A DNA stretch of 64,000 nt from Amorphophallus konjac (taxonomy: Eukaryota; Streptophyta; Magnoliopsida; Alismatales; Araceae), in contig CM040120.1 of the NCBI GenBank assembly GCA_022559845.1, forward strand, positions 308,486,740 through 308,550,739, given 5' to 3'. The notes beneath the pieces were generated by a model, which made no database searches, was not told the origin of the DNA, and saw only the letters and a list, made by a program, of their open reading frames with translations. The stretch's first letter is position 1, and each line of letters begins with the position of its first letter. Shown one piece after another: positions 21,426 through 32,454 of the stretch. A program made the translations under genes and the position numbers.

Positions 21426-24400
21426 TGTAAGACCCCAAATTCTTTAGAAATTTATTTAGAAAGTTATTTATAATTATTTGGAATTTATTTGAAGTTATTC
21501 GAAATTAATGAGAATTATCCAAATTAATTAGATTAATTAATTAATTAATAGAATAAGTCATTTTTCTACTATTTTCTAAAAATCCCCAAAAATCACATCT
21601 TGTAGAATTAATTTTGTTTATCAACTTTGTCTTCTACAATTAAGTCTAATACAATCGTTTATTAAGCCGAATTAGCGAACTAATTCTTCCGAACTTAATA
21701 TGTAATTAATTACGGAATAGTAGAAATGGAATTTTATCTAACATATAAAAATTCATAAAAATAGTAATTAAATAATAGATGTTTCGACTAACACTTTTGT
21801 CTTCTTGGAGTAAGCCTAATTAAATCATTATCTAGCCCTAATCAGTGGTTTAAGCCTGACTTATAACCCACCTAACCTAAATTCGAATTTACTATTCACC
21901 CAAACTTTGAACATCAAATTCGAGCTTGATTCTCAACCAAATGGGGTGATTCCAGAGGCAAATGAAAGGTATTACATAAAGGAACATTTACCCTCAATCA
22001 ATTTGAGGTAAACTTAGCCCCAAAACGTGCTGCCGACATAGTTTAGTCAAGTCAAGGATTTCGGCGCCGTTTCTAAACTCGTAGCTTGCAGCAGCAAATA
22101 CTCCCAATTCAAAAGGCTCCAGAAGCTCTATGAGCTATCAAAATGAAGCCCTACGAGTCTTCTTTCATTTGGCTGCTGTGGGGTTCGCTGAAATTTCGAA
22201 TCTGGAGAGATGTAGTTCGATTTGTGGAGGTCGGTCAGCAGGCCGTTGGCTTCCCTTCATCCTTCTTTGATCAATCGATTGAGGTAGGAATTCTCAACCA
22301 AATCTTGATCATGAGTATAGCAGATTGTACCTCTCATCGAGCTCTTTCCATTGGTGGCAAAAGCCCCAATTTTCATTAGGTATCCGTGGAGATATCGAGG
22401 TTTTAGTGAGGTGCTGTCAAGTTGTTCTTTATTCTAGGTTTCGAGTTCCTTCTTCAATTTGAGGTAGGTGATAACAGCCCAATTTCTAATTAACATACAT
22501 GAATGTAATCAATAGCATGTTAACTTTCTTTTGACATCAAAATCCCCAATTTTTATAGATCATGCCTAGAGTATTTCGTGTGTTATTAGAAGCATGCTAG
22601 CAAGCTAGACTTTACTTGTATTCTTCATAGAATAGGTTGTGTTTCATTGGATTCCTATCGAAATTCGTGATTTAAAATTATGTTTTATGACCCCAAGATG
22701 CATATTAATGACCCTAGAGTCTATGGTTATGATCCCAATACATTTCGACCCCAAATTCTTGGAGTTTTTCATAGCTTTTTGGGTCTGGAAACCCAGGGGT
22801 CGACCCACGGGTCGACCCATTTCAGCCCTGCAAGCAGCAGCTTGCTGCCTTGCAGGGGTCGACCCAATGGGTCGACCCACAACCTGCAGGGGTCGACCCA
22901 TGGGTCGACCCATGCAGCCAGGTAGCCAGGGGTCGACCCAGGGGTCGACCCATCCCTGGAATTTTTCCAGGGGTCGACCCAAAGGGTCGACCCATGCCCC
23001 GTAAACCCGTTTTTAATGATCCTTTGACCCGGGAATCAATCCGGATCACCGGGGAATCAATCCATTCAACCTAAACACTTTGAAAACTATATTTTTGAGG
23101 AACTAATGACCTATTCATGTACCCTTTTTAGTTTCAATTAACATTGGTCCATACATGTAAACTTAGTGTAAAAACACACCGTTTATCATCTTCATTTTCA
23201 ATGCATACAAGATTAAATAGAAACTCACATAATTAGTGGTTAATGGTGTAACTAAATCTCTGTTAATGCATTCTATTTCACTCCTGTGGGAGTTGTTCTT
23301 TGCCTTATCATCTTGAATCAGCTTCTTGGCAATTGTCTTAATGCAAATGATAATGGTTAAATCATGATATCTTAACTTGATGATTAGGATTAATATGTTG
23401 ATTAACCTGTTTGATTGCTGCTGTTTTACAGTAGCGCAGCACGATTAACTCTTGTTGTGACTTGATTTCAATCTCCTTGATGATTATACTTACCTTGAAA
23501 TTCTGGAAATGAATCTCCTTCCTTCTTGAAGTTGTTATTGCTACTTAGTTTAAACCTTGGAATTCTGGCCATAAACTGTGGAAGTCTAGATTCGTGAGAT
23601 CTTTGATCCAAAGAAATCAATGCCTGGCAAACAAATAAGGGCTCGGTCTAGTCCTGGGAAGAGCGCCCGAACACTACGTGTACCCCTAGGAGGTGAATGA
23701 CTAGGTGTGGCATTTGGCACCAGTACTTGACATGCGTTAAATCTAGGACTGTCCACTACTCTCTCCACTACTCTCTACATTACTTTCTACTACTTTTCAC
23801 TTTCCACTCGTCACTGTTCTATACTCTACTTGTGGTTACTGTACTTGCTCATTACTTGGACGTGGAAATGAAATTACATACGTGCTTGACATGACTTGAA
23901 TCGACTTGATATGGCCAACTTTTTATCGTTATCTCCTGTAGTAAATTCTTGTCTTACTATTCTATTCATTATATTTCTTGACCTTGCAAGATCTTTGAAG
24001 TTCGTTTCGTGATATCATCGTTATCTTTTATTGTTTTTATCATTTGTAGCATGACATTTTGAAAATGTAATTAAACTGTTAATCACTTATACATGTCTGT
24101 TATTTCCTACTGAGCGTTAGCTCACACCCCGTTGTTTCCCCCTTTCCAGGCTTTTCAGGTGACGCGCTTACCGATGGGGAAGGGCAGGAGTGATGTCTTG
24201 AGTGTATCAGTTCTAGTGTGTTAGTAGTGTGTTATCCTTCTTTAGTTGTGTTTTGGAGAGCTTTTAGTCTCAGTCATGTTATTGAGTTTTAGTGGTTGAT
24301 TATTCCAGTTGTATTAAGTTGAACTTGAGGATTATTGTATTAGTCGTGGTTTATTATTAATCATTTAGCATTTCCATCTTGTAGCACTTGTGTATTGTTT

Positions 24401-24476
24401 TAGATTTAGTTCCCTCTCTTGCTAGCGTGTCCCTAACTGTACGTCCCGATACTTCCGCCTTGTTCGGGGCGTGACA
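21426..24476 (+). repeat. Right (3') LTR of element C
   Basis: 3,051 bp, the same length as the left copy, with about 30 substitutions seen by eye and no indel in total length. Confidence 0.95.
22796..22994. repeat. Array of ten GGGTCGACCC palindromes in right LTR of C
   Basis: The same ten copies in five pairs as in the left LTR, with spacers unchanged. Confidence 0.9.
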
Positions 24477-25885
24477 GACCCGGTCGGGCCGAAGATGGGG
24501 GCGTCAGCCGCCCGCCAACCACAATATTATCTTCAGGGGGAACAGCCCTATAAGATACCCCTCTAGAGGTCAGGGGAGTCCAGATCCCTCCTCCGTCAGG
24601 CCTATACAACCAGAGTGGGGGCAGCACTGCCGCCCCTTCCTTCCTGGAATTCCTGAAGATGTCGAAGGGGAAGCATCCATCCCAGGATGCCGAACCAACA
24701 ACTGGGGGCACTCACCCGCAGCTCCAGCAATCTTCCAGATTGTTGGATGAAGAAGAAGCTTGCCCGATGGCAACCAATAAGGGACAGCAAGGAGATGACC
24801 CCAAGCAGAAGGGTGCAGCCTCAGAGCCCGATGAAGCAGGCCCATCAGGAGCCGCAATTCAAGACTCTCCCAAGCCCAGGTGGGCAGAAGAAATAAAACT
24901 ATCCAATGTCCGAGCTGGAAGCCGGGTAGTCAAGATGTTGAAAAAGCTCCCGGCGAGATTCATTGTCCGGGAAATCCTCTCTCTGAGTGAAGAGACCTAA
25001 CAGGCGATCATTACTGCTCTGCAGACGCCTGCTCAATATGAAACATGTCTGGCTGAGGCTCTACCGGAGATCAACATGACCTTCACTCAGAAAGACATGC
25101 TGCTCCCCACTACTAGCCACAACAAGACGCTGTATATGAGAGGACATCTGAATGGCCGAGAGTTGAATAGAATCCTGGTGGATCCCGAGGCAGCTGTCAA
25201 TATCCTGTCATACAGGATATATGAGAGGCACTACTTCAACGTGCGCCTCCAAAAAGTCAGAGATATGCGTATCGTCGGCTTCAACCAAAAGTGTGAGGTG
25301 TCGCTAGGAGTAGCAGAATTCACACTCACTCTGGCGGACTTTGTCACGAGGGTGTAGTTTCATGTCATTGATTCCCGCACCTCGTACAAGGGGCTGCTCG
25401 GCCGTCCTTGGCTACATGAGAACATGGTGGTGCCCTCTACGCTCCACCAGTGCATCAAATACAACCTGGAAGGGAAGGAGGAAAGAGTATTTGCTGATCC
25501 CCACCCGTTCGAAGTGTTCGAGTGTCACTTGGTGGACGCCCTTCTATATGCAGAAAGGTCGAAGAAGACCTCTGAAGCCAAGACCTCTTCCGGTGCATCA
25601 AAAAGCACCTCCGGCACCGACTGGTTCCCTCCGCCGCCGCGCGGGTATGTTAATCCCAAGATGGTCTCACACATCACCATCACCGGGAACGTGGGCAGGG
25701 TAGCATCTCCTGCCATCTACCCCGAAGCTAATGAAGTCAAGGTCAACCAGCAGCACGACCACATCGGGATCCCGGAAGGCCTTACCAAGCCAATTTTTGA
25801 CCTCGATAATATCACTGTCGAACCTTTCAAAGCTTGGGAGGTGGCGCAGCTAGATGGCCACAGCAGCTTGTTTTACACAGCTGAG
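24477..25885 (+). pseudogene. pro: gag C-terminus and protease of element B, cut by element D
   Basis: Resumes after element C with EVRGVQIPPPSGLY and FLEFLK, matching D. One frame then runs to 25885 with stops at 24998-25000 and 25355-25357. The protease loop reads LVDPEAAVNIL at about 25175-25207; D has the normal DPGA form, so B carries Gly to Glu (codon 25187-25189), which would disable a retropepsin-type active site. Further matches to D include YKGLLGRPWLHE and FADPHPFEVFECH. Element D is inserted at 25886 and the frame resumes at 45894, so the linker is contiguous once D is removed. Confidence 0.82.
25881..25885. repeat. Left target-site duplication of element D (CTGAG)
   Basis: CTGAG here and at 45889-45893. 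It happens to be the same five bases as the TSD of element A. Confidence 0.92.
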
Positions 25886-25971
25886 TGTGGATGCGGGATT
25901 TTATTTATTATTAAATATTTATAGATTTATATTTATGGGGGAATTCCCTTATATGTATTTATTGATTTATT

Positions 25972-26113
25972 GGCGTGCCAGTCACCATGGTGACAATTTT
26001 TTTATTATGCGCTCGATCTGACTTGGTCAGTCGATTGTGAAGTCCGAGTCGGGACCAAAAGTCCGTCATACCATAAAGGCTATGACGTTAATTACGCCCT
26101 TCCTAAGAAGGAC
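25972..26113 (-). other. U5 hairpin cassette and primer-binding-site copy in left LTR of D
   Basis: Minus-strand order: a hairpin from 26113 to 26096 (GTCCTTC/GAAGGGC), CTGACCAAGTCAG at 26030-26018, the perfect palindrome GTCACCATGGTGAC at 25994-25981, then CTGGCACGCC at 25981-25972, the first bases of the primer-binding region. The last palindrome recurs in the right LTR, with CTGGCACGCC at 43126-43135. The first hairpin differs in sequence from that of B but keeps pairing. Confidence 0.6.
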
Positions 26114-26689
26114 AACCCTTGATTAAACGCCGAACTAGAAGGCCTCATAAGGCAAACAGATATTCATATGCACCATTCTAAACTTCATACCAGGGCCAGG
26201 AAGGCGGGTAAGATAATAACATCAACCACAGAAACAGACGACCAGTGGCTCGAAAACTGGGTGTAGGGGAAAGGGGAGAAAGCGGATTTAAATCACAGGC
26301 AGACTGAGCTGTAACCACGATGGGGTTTTAAAGCATCGATCAACATTTCGACAGCATCTCCCCATAAACTGGGTTATGCCCAGGGGAGAATAGGCTATCA
26401 CCCACGGAGTGCCGGGATGAAAGCCGAGAGATAGAGAGACCGAACCTCTCGCATTACACATGTATGCCTTGGGGCGATATTTGACTCTTCCCTTATAAGA
26501 GCGGGTGGCACTCATGCATTGGCAGAGCTCACCGGAGCTAAAAGGGGGTAGGTTGTCGTAATCCCGACACGAACTGATGGAACATAAGGGAATCTGACTC
26601 CCTTTAATTTTATCCCCGGGACATATCTAGTGATCCACGGATATCCCTGTGTGGGTTTGCTCTGGGTGTTGGGGTTCGTTGGGTGGCAT

Positions 26690-27070
26690 ATTAGGCTCTC
26701 GGCACACTCTGAATGGGCACGGGCTCTCGGCATGACCCAAAATGGGAAGGCCAGGGCTCCCGGCGCCAATGGCAAGAAGGCCGGGGGGTTCGCGGCGCCA
26801 AGGTGAGAGGGCCGGGGATCCCGGCGCAGTGAAGAGGAGGCCAGGGGGTTCTCGGCGCAGGCTTCCCGGCGCGAGGAGGAAGTGTTAAAGGGGGTTTCGG
26901 CGCAAGGGGAGAAAGCCATCGGATGGGCTTCCCGGCGCGACGCAAAGCAGCCAAGGGGGGCTTCCCGGCGCGGCCAAGGTGCAAGGTTCCCGACGCGATG
27001 CAAAGCAGCAAAAGGGGGGGCTTCCCGGCGCGAAGGCCAGAAGGCCAAGACAGTTCTCGGTGCCAGAAGG
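26690..27070. repeat. GC-rich degenerate repeats in left LTR of D
   Basis: Repeated TTCCCGGCGCG blocks separated by AAGGCCAG- or AAAGCAGC-like spacers. The right LTR has the same region at about 43840-44260 with a slightly different copy number, which accounts for part of the 30-bp LTR length difference. Open frames here are repeat shadows. Confidence 0.75.
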
Positions 27071-28058
27071 ATGGCTCCGAGAGCTGTTCATCTAGTTTAC
27101 TGTATGCGGGGCCGAGAGATGTGAGGGCACCGGGATAAGAACAGAGGTTTACGGTACTCTGTTCTTGAGATTTCTTTCCGGGATTCAGGTAATGGATGGG
27201 AATTTAGGATGCAAATGAGAGGGGGGAAGCCAAAGGCTTGGCTGGGCAATGCCAGGGGATCACTAGAAGGTGAGGTTTATGGAGGGTTCGAGATCATCAT
27301 CCATTTAAAACCCATGGGGATGTGTTTTTCTGTCGCCGGCCGTCTAGAGAAATCAAGGGATAACTGTCCCTGATTCCTGGGCGACCTTAATGGCTTAAGA
27401 AAAGGAAACAATCGGAATGAAAGATGGGGAGACAACCCAGTGTAGGCATCACTGAAGGGGTGAGAGGATAGAGTCCAATAATCCATGGGTGTGAAGATTG
27501 GGACTCTTCCTTCGACGCTCCTCCAGGAAGAACAATCGGAGCAGAGAAACCTGAAGCATCAGAACGATCACTCAAGATACTGAACAGCCCTCATTCGAGA
27601 GAAACCAGAGATGGGAAGGCTTCATCATTTCACGGTCAGTTGAACCAGAAACATAGATACATGTAAGGAAGAAGAAGAAAACGGGGAAACGCCTCAAACG
27701 GGCCATCAAAGCATTTCATTCCACTGCATCATCCCAAACTCACACCAATCAAAAGGGGGAATGAGGGAAAGGGAAATAGAACGAAGGCCAGGATATCCCG
27801 GTTACATTTGATAAATCGAAGTAAAACTCGTAAGACTACATGGAGAAGAAAATAAAACATGGGGGGGGGGGGGAGGGCGGAGCATTGACTCCTCTCCCTC
27901 CCCTGCTGCCCACCTGGAGCTGCTTCTTCTTCTTTTTCTCTCGAGATTGGTCTCTTCTCTCTTTCTTTCAGTGGAGGAGGCTCTCTTTTTTTCTCTTCTG
28001 GCGGTGGTGATGGTGAGGATCTTCTGAGCTTCTCTCTTTCTTGCTCGAGGGGAAGGGG

Positions 28059-28067
28059 GTTTTATAG
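28059..28067 (-). promoter_or_regulatory. Candidate TATA box in left LTR of D
   Basis: CTATAAAAC on the minus strand, the sense of D. The same motif is at 45243-45251 in the 5' LTR, about 640 bp into it. Confidence 0.5.
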
Positions 28068-28705
28068 CTGTATCTTGTATCTTCTCGGTAGGTGGAAGTC
28101 GGCGTGCCACTCCACTCCATCTTCACGGCGCGCCTGAGATGACAGTAGTTCCCGGCGCGGCGTGCAATTTGAGTGGGGGGGCCTGGATGCCACACCCCTA
28201 AGCCCATTTCATAGGCCCATTTAGGGCTTTTAAGCTCCACTTAGAACTGTTAGCTCTATAAACATATCAGAACTGTATTTGGAATTTGTTGTTGGACTCA
28301 AGTGGACCAAAGGAACCTTCATCAGTCATTGGACTGGGGTTTCATCAGCATTGTCACCTGAACGATGACAAGACCGGACATCAGCTTCAGTATGAGAAGA
28401 CTTCAGCCGGGTGTATAGTTTGTGGAGATGATTCTTCTTTTGTTCTGACTTTGTAAAAGCCTTTACAATCTTCATTTGCCGGTTCCGGCTTCTTGTTAGA
28501 ATGTGCTAGGAGGTCTCATCAGTCGGATGACTGCTGCTTCATCAGTGCCGCCGTCTGACTGACAATGGCACCGGACATCAGCTTGGCCGGCGAAAGGCTT
28601 CAGCCGGGTAGACGGTTGACGAACTTTGTCATTGATCTTTCACTGTTGGTCTAATCTTCTTTTCAATTCTGCTTCTGCCCTTGCTCATTTTCAAGGTGTC
28701 AACAA

Positions 28706-28717
28706 ATGCCCCCCACC
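28706..28717 (-). other. Polypurine tract of element D
   Basis: On the minus strand GGTGGGGGGCATT precedes the 3' LTR start TGTTGAC. Element B has the near-identical GGGGGGCATT before TGTTGGC at 56240-56249, so plus-strand priming sites are conserved between the two families. Confidence 0.8.
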
Positions 28718-28986
28718 TGCGGGCGGCGTAAGCGCAGAATAAGCGGCACGGGGTCTGCAGGTGCCCTTCACCATTCGAGGGTATCTTCCTCAATTTCTTT
28801 CTGTCATTGTCATTCAGCTTGTTCATGTTACTGTAACAATATTGTGCATATATCTTTCATTTTCATGTTTTTCATCTCCATATTTTCTGATTTTATTGTC
28901 AGCACTTTGGAGCCTTCTTGGCCTTGCCTTGGGCTTCTCGGTGCGAGGTATGACCCTTCTCGGCGTGGGGCTTCTCGACGCATATT

Positions 28987-29349
28987 ATGTCTGACAGACT
29001 GACAGCTTTGAAGTTACAAAGGAAGGAGTGCAAATCTGAGCTGGAGAAGATGGACTCTGTTCTTCAGGAGCACCAATGCCAACTGCAGTCTCTGGCACAG
29101 CGGGAGCAGTTCGTGCGCAGCTGGATAACCATCCTGGAGGCTGAACTGTTTGACCTCCGGGCTGAACTGCCGCAGATAACAACTTCTCGACCGCAGCTTG
29201 CGGAGGAAGTAGCTCTGTTGGAGGGGCAGATGGCATCCTTTCGGGACGAGTCTGCTCGGCTACAGGAGGAGGAGGCTCGACTCCATGAGCTGGGGGCTGC
29301 CCCGCATGTAGGGCTTCTGGCCTTTGAAGACATATTCCGACGCCCGTGA
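28987..29349 (+). CDS. Antisense coiled-coil ORF near the 3' LTR of element D
   Basis: 120 residues on the strand opposite to D, ATG at 28987, TGA at 29347. The sequence is Leu-, Glu-, Gln- and Arg-rich with heptad-like Leu spacing (LEKMDSVLQEHQCQLQSL, then LEAELFDLRAEL and LLEGQMASF), so a coiled coil is likely over about residues 5-100. No catalytic motif is seen. Upstream, 28830-28921 is T-rich and ends TTGTCAG, like an intron acceptor; downstream, 29372-29425 is T-rich with AATACAAT, like a plant 3' end. Tat-type elements such as maize Grande are known to carry antisense accessory genes in this position. Element B has no counterpart. Function unknown; a chance ORF remains possible. Confidence 0.45.
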   Translation: MSDRLTALKLQRKECKSELEKMDSVLQEHQCQLQSLAQREQFVRSWITILEAELFDLRAELPQITTSRPQLAEEVALLEGQMASFRDESARLQEEEARLHELGAAPHVGLLAFEDIFRRP

Positions 29350-29759
29350 ATATCTGTTTCCCCCCCTTCTTTTTTGTAATACAATTTCCCCTCAGGGGCC
29401 CTTCTTGTATTCCCTTTTTATTCAATGGAAAGGACTCTTTAAACCAGTCTCATATGTGGTTTGTTTTTAACTTATCGCACCGTTAATATTTCACGGTGAT
29501 TTGGCAGCGGTTTCACCGATCCCTATGGGGGTAGCCCGTACCTAGCAGGAGAGCGTCCACCCCTTCAGAGAAAGGATGGGGAACTCGCTCCACCGCGTGA
29601 CGGCCTCCGGGGGGGGGGGCGCTTTAAACCGAATTTTGTTGGTGGTAGCACACGTTCTTCTTGGCCATACGTGCCGCAAGGGAGATGGCTTGCAAGAATG
29701 TGAGCGAAGAGGCTCAGAGCACAATCCGAAACGGGCGAATGGTCCGTCCCGGGCATGTT

Positions 29760-30660
29760 TCAAAGCTAGTTGGGGCGATGTGCCAATCGACCAGTACATG
29801 ATTTCATCATCGACATTGGGTTTATATCGATGCAAAGGAGTTTTACAAGTTTCATCAGAGTAGACGTAAGGTCTAGACTGGGTAGAGGTTATCGCAGGTG
29901 GGACATTGAAGGGTGCGTGGTTTTCATCAGGACAGACGTAGGGTCTGAACTGGATAGGATTTCATCATTGATCGGGCGAGGTGCCGGTCGATCAATAGCT
30001 AGTTTCATCATCGATATTGGGTTTATATCGATGTAAAGAAAGAGTTATAAGTTTCATCAGAATAGATGAAAGGTCTACACTGGCAGTGTTGCATCACTGA
30101 TCGGGCGAGATGCCGGTCGATCAACAGTTGGTTTCATCATCGATATCAGGTTTATATCGATGCAAAGAAAGTGTTATAAGTTTCATCAGAATAGACGAAA
30201 GGTCTACACTGAGCAAAGAGTCTCATAGGTTTCATCAGTATAGATGTAAGGTCTAAACCGGACAGAGGATTTCATCATTGATCGGGCGAGGTGCCGGCCG
30301 ATCAACGGTGGGGCGTATGTAAAGGTGTAGGTCTCATCAGGACAGACGTAAGGTCTATTCCAGCAGGTTTTATGGCGGGTGGGACTTTGCCAAGAAATAC
30401 GTAGGTTTCATCAGGCTAGGCGTAGGGTCTATCCTGGTAGGGTTTCATCGTTGACCGGGCAAGGAGCCGATCAGTCAAGGGAAGGTTTAGGAGTTTGATC
30501 AGGACAGACGTAAGGTCTGAACTGGCCAGGCTTTATCGGAATGATGACCGGTTTTATTGTTGGTGGGATATGTGAAAGGAGGGTATGTAGATTTCATCAG
30601 GGTAGACGTAAGATCTACCCCGGAAAGGCTTTATCATCGGTGGGGCATAGAGCCAGATGA
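29760..30660 (-). repeat. 3' hairpin-rich repeat region of element D, proximal block
   Basis: Diverged repeats built from three recurring parts: a TTTCATCA lead, a hairpin of the form YAGAC-loop-GTCTR, and a hairpin around GATCGGGCGAGGTGCC. A third hairpin (stem CATCGATAT, loop TGGGTTT) occurs at 29808-29832, 30009-30033 and 30138-30162. No protein-coding frame is supported. Confidence 0.75.
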
Positions 30661-30730
30661 CCGACGGAAGGCCTCGTCAGCAAAGGGTAGGTGAAGGCAA
30701 CGTGCCGGCTGGCATGGAACTTCTGAATTA

Positions 30731-30945
30731 CCACATTATCGACCCAAGCGCCCTTTCGGGTTTTCACCGGAGCCAGCCCCCTCTTGCTTTTGCCCACGCG
30801 TCCTTTCAGATTTTCACGTGGCGGGGTACCCGATTTTGCCTGCAGTGCCCTTTCGGGTTTTCACCACAGTTGGGTTTTAGCCATTTTTGCCCTTGTCCAG
30901 AATGCCTGAACAAGTCTGGCGGGGTATCTCTATTTTCAACCCCAT
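30731..30945 (-). repeat. GNRA tri-hairpin module, copy 1 in element D
   Basis: A block of about 210 bp shared with element B (53674, 54627, 55433) and with the second D copy at 32163. On the sense strand it contains three hairpins of the form GUG-AAAA-CCC-GNRA-GGG-CRC. In this copy hairpin 2 has stem UCU/GGA in place of CCC/GGG. Confidence 0.7.
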
Positions 30946-31049
30946 TTTTTTTATATATATACTTTTTGTCATTTTCTTTCTTTTCTTTTTCATTGTCTTT
31001 TCTGGGACCAGAACTTTCATCCTATGGACCATGGCGCCATATGTTTATT

Positions 31050-32150
31050 GTGGACACACGATCATTGATGTGGGTGTCAACATCAATGCAAAGGGAAGTA
31101 GGGTTTCATGATCTATCCAGACGAAAGGTCCGAATTGATTTAGAGGATATAAATAGCAGCTCGGGCACGAGGTTGTTTGCTGAAAATATGAGTTTCATCG
31201 TTAATGTGGGGTTTAACATTAACGCAAAGGAATAGAGTTTTATGATCTATCCAGACGGAGGGTCTGAATCGATTCAAAGAGCAGTGTTGTGCTATGTCAG
31301 AGCAGACGGAAGGTCCACCCTGGATGGATTTTAGCGTCGATCAGGCAGCGTGCCAATCGATCGATAACAGGTTTCATCATTGGTATTGGCTCATCCCAAT
31401 GCAAGGATTTCATATGTTTCATCAGGATAGACGTAGGGTCTAAACTGGATAAGGTTTTATCATTGATACTAGGCGAGATGCCGATCGATCAATGGCGGGT
31501 TTCATCATTGGTATTGGATTTATACCAATGCAAGGAGTTCATGGATTTCATCAGGATAGACGGAAGGTCTAAACTGGATAGGTTTCATCATAGATCGGGC
31601 AGTGTGCCAATCGATCAACAGCAGGTTTCATCACGGCGGGACGTAAAGAGACTGTAGATCTAGTCGGAATAGACGTAAGGTCTAAACCGGACAAGGTTTC
31701 ATCGCCGATCGGGCAAAGTGCCGGTCGATCAGTATCAGGTTTCATCATTAGTATTGGGTTTATACCAATGCAAGGATTTCATAGGTTTCATCGGGATAGA
31801 CGTAAGGTCTAAACCGGACAGGGTTTCATTGTTGATCGGGCAGGGTGCCAGTCGATCAATGGCCGGTTTCATCGCGGTGAGACGTAGGATAGGTTTCATT
31901 GGGATAGACGTAAGGTCTAAACCGGGCAGGTTTCATCGTGGTGGGTCTTAGACCGAAACAAGTGGAAGTGTTTTATCAGAACAGACGGAAGGTCTATCCC
32001 GAGGTGGGCTTATTATCGAGGGAATTTTTCTTGAGCAATGCATGAAGGCTTCAACAGAATAGACGTAAGGTCCATTCCGGATGGGTTTAATCGTTGATCG
32101 GGCAAGGCGCCGATCGATCGACGAGGAGCTTTATGGTGGGAGGTAAGGCT
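31050..32150 (-). repeat. 3' hairpin-rich repeat region of element D, distal block
   Basis: The same repeat parts as the 29760-30660 block. Further copies of the loop-conserved hairpin lie at 31063-31088 (stem CATTGATGT), 31199-31224 (CGTTAATGT), 31506-31530 (CATTGGTAT) and 31746-31770 (one G-U pair on the sense strand). Confidence 0.75.
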
Positions 32151-32162
32151 TTCTTTGGAATC

Positions 32163-32379
32163 ACCACATTACCGACCCAAGCGCCCTTTCGGATTTTCGT
32201 CGGAGCCAGCCCCCTCTTGCTTTTGCCCACGCGCCCTCTCGGGTTTTCACGTGGCGGGGTACCCGATTTTGCCTGCAGTGCCCTTTTGGGTTTTCACCAC
32301 AGCTAGGTTTTGGGCCATTTTTGCACTTGTCCCTAATATAGGAGCAAGTCTGGCGGGGTATCTCTATTTTTAACCCCAT
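32163..32379 (-). repeat. GNRA tri-hairpin module, copy 2 in element D
   Basis: Second copy in D. Its three loops read AAAA, GAGA and GAAA on the sense strand; the last has a U-G pair at the stem base. Confidence 0.7.
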
Positions 32380-32454
32380 TTTTTTTTACTTTTTTTTTTG
32401 TTCTTTCTTCTTCCTTCCTTTTTAGAGGGTGACAGGTCGGAATGCCACCAGCTT

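Larger units (their letters stand above)
13571..24476 (+). mobile_element. Element C: Tekay-like chromovirus (Ty3/Gypsy), youngest insertion
   Basis: 10,906 bp with two LTRs of exactly 3,051 bp (13571-16621, 21426-24476), TG to CA, TSD GACCC. The primer-binding site matches initiator-Met tRNA, the polypurine tract is intact, and a single gag-pol frame ends in a chromodomain-like tail. This architecture is that of plant chromoviruses, with LTR length and tail most like the Tekay/Del clade. I count about 30 differences between the LTRs by eye, roughly 1%, so it is the youngest LTR element here. Four nonsense codons make it non-autonomous as it stands. Confidence 0.93.
25886..28704 (-). repeat. 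Left LTR of element D (3' LTR)
   Basis: 2,819 bp. Contains the U5 cassette at 25972-26113, a GC-rich stretch at about 26690-27070 in which CCCGGCGC recurs about every 20-40 bp, a G run near 27860, and a TATA box at 28059-28067. Confidence 0.92.

Noticed and set aside
26690..27124. Open frames on both strands rich in Ala, Pro, Arg and Gly in the LTR of D (also 43844-44372)
   Set aside because: Shadows of the GC-rich CCCGGCGC repeats in a non-coding LTR, with no conserved domain.
28985..29425. 146-codon minus-strand ORF opposite the coiled-coil ORF of D
   Set aside because: It lies on the sense strand of D but has no start context, no conserved motif and a composition explained by complementing the coiled-coil codons; I kept the plus-strand ORF as the better candidate.
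29760..32150. CTGATGA motifs on the minus strand suggesting hammerhead ribozymes, as in plant retrozymes
   Set aside because: CTGATGA recurs because of the TTTCATCAG repeat lead, but no stem II plus GAAA core and no matching cleavage-site arm follow at the right spacing.
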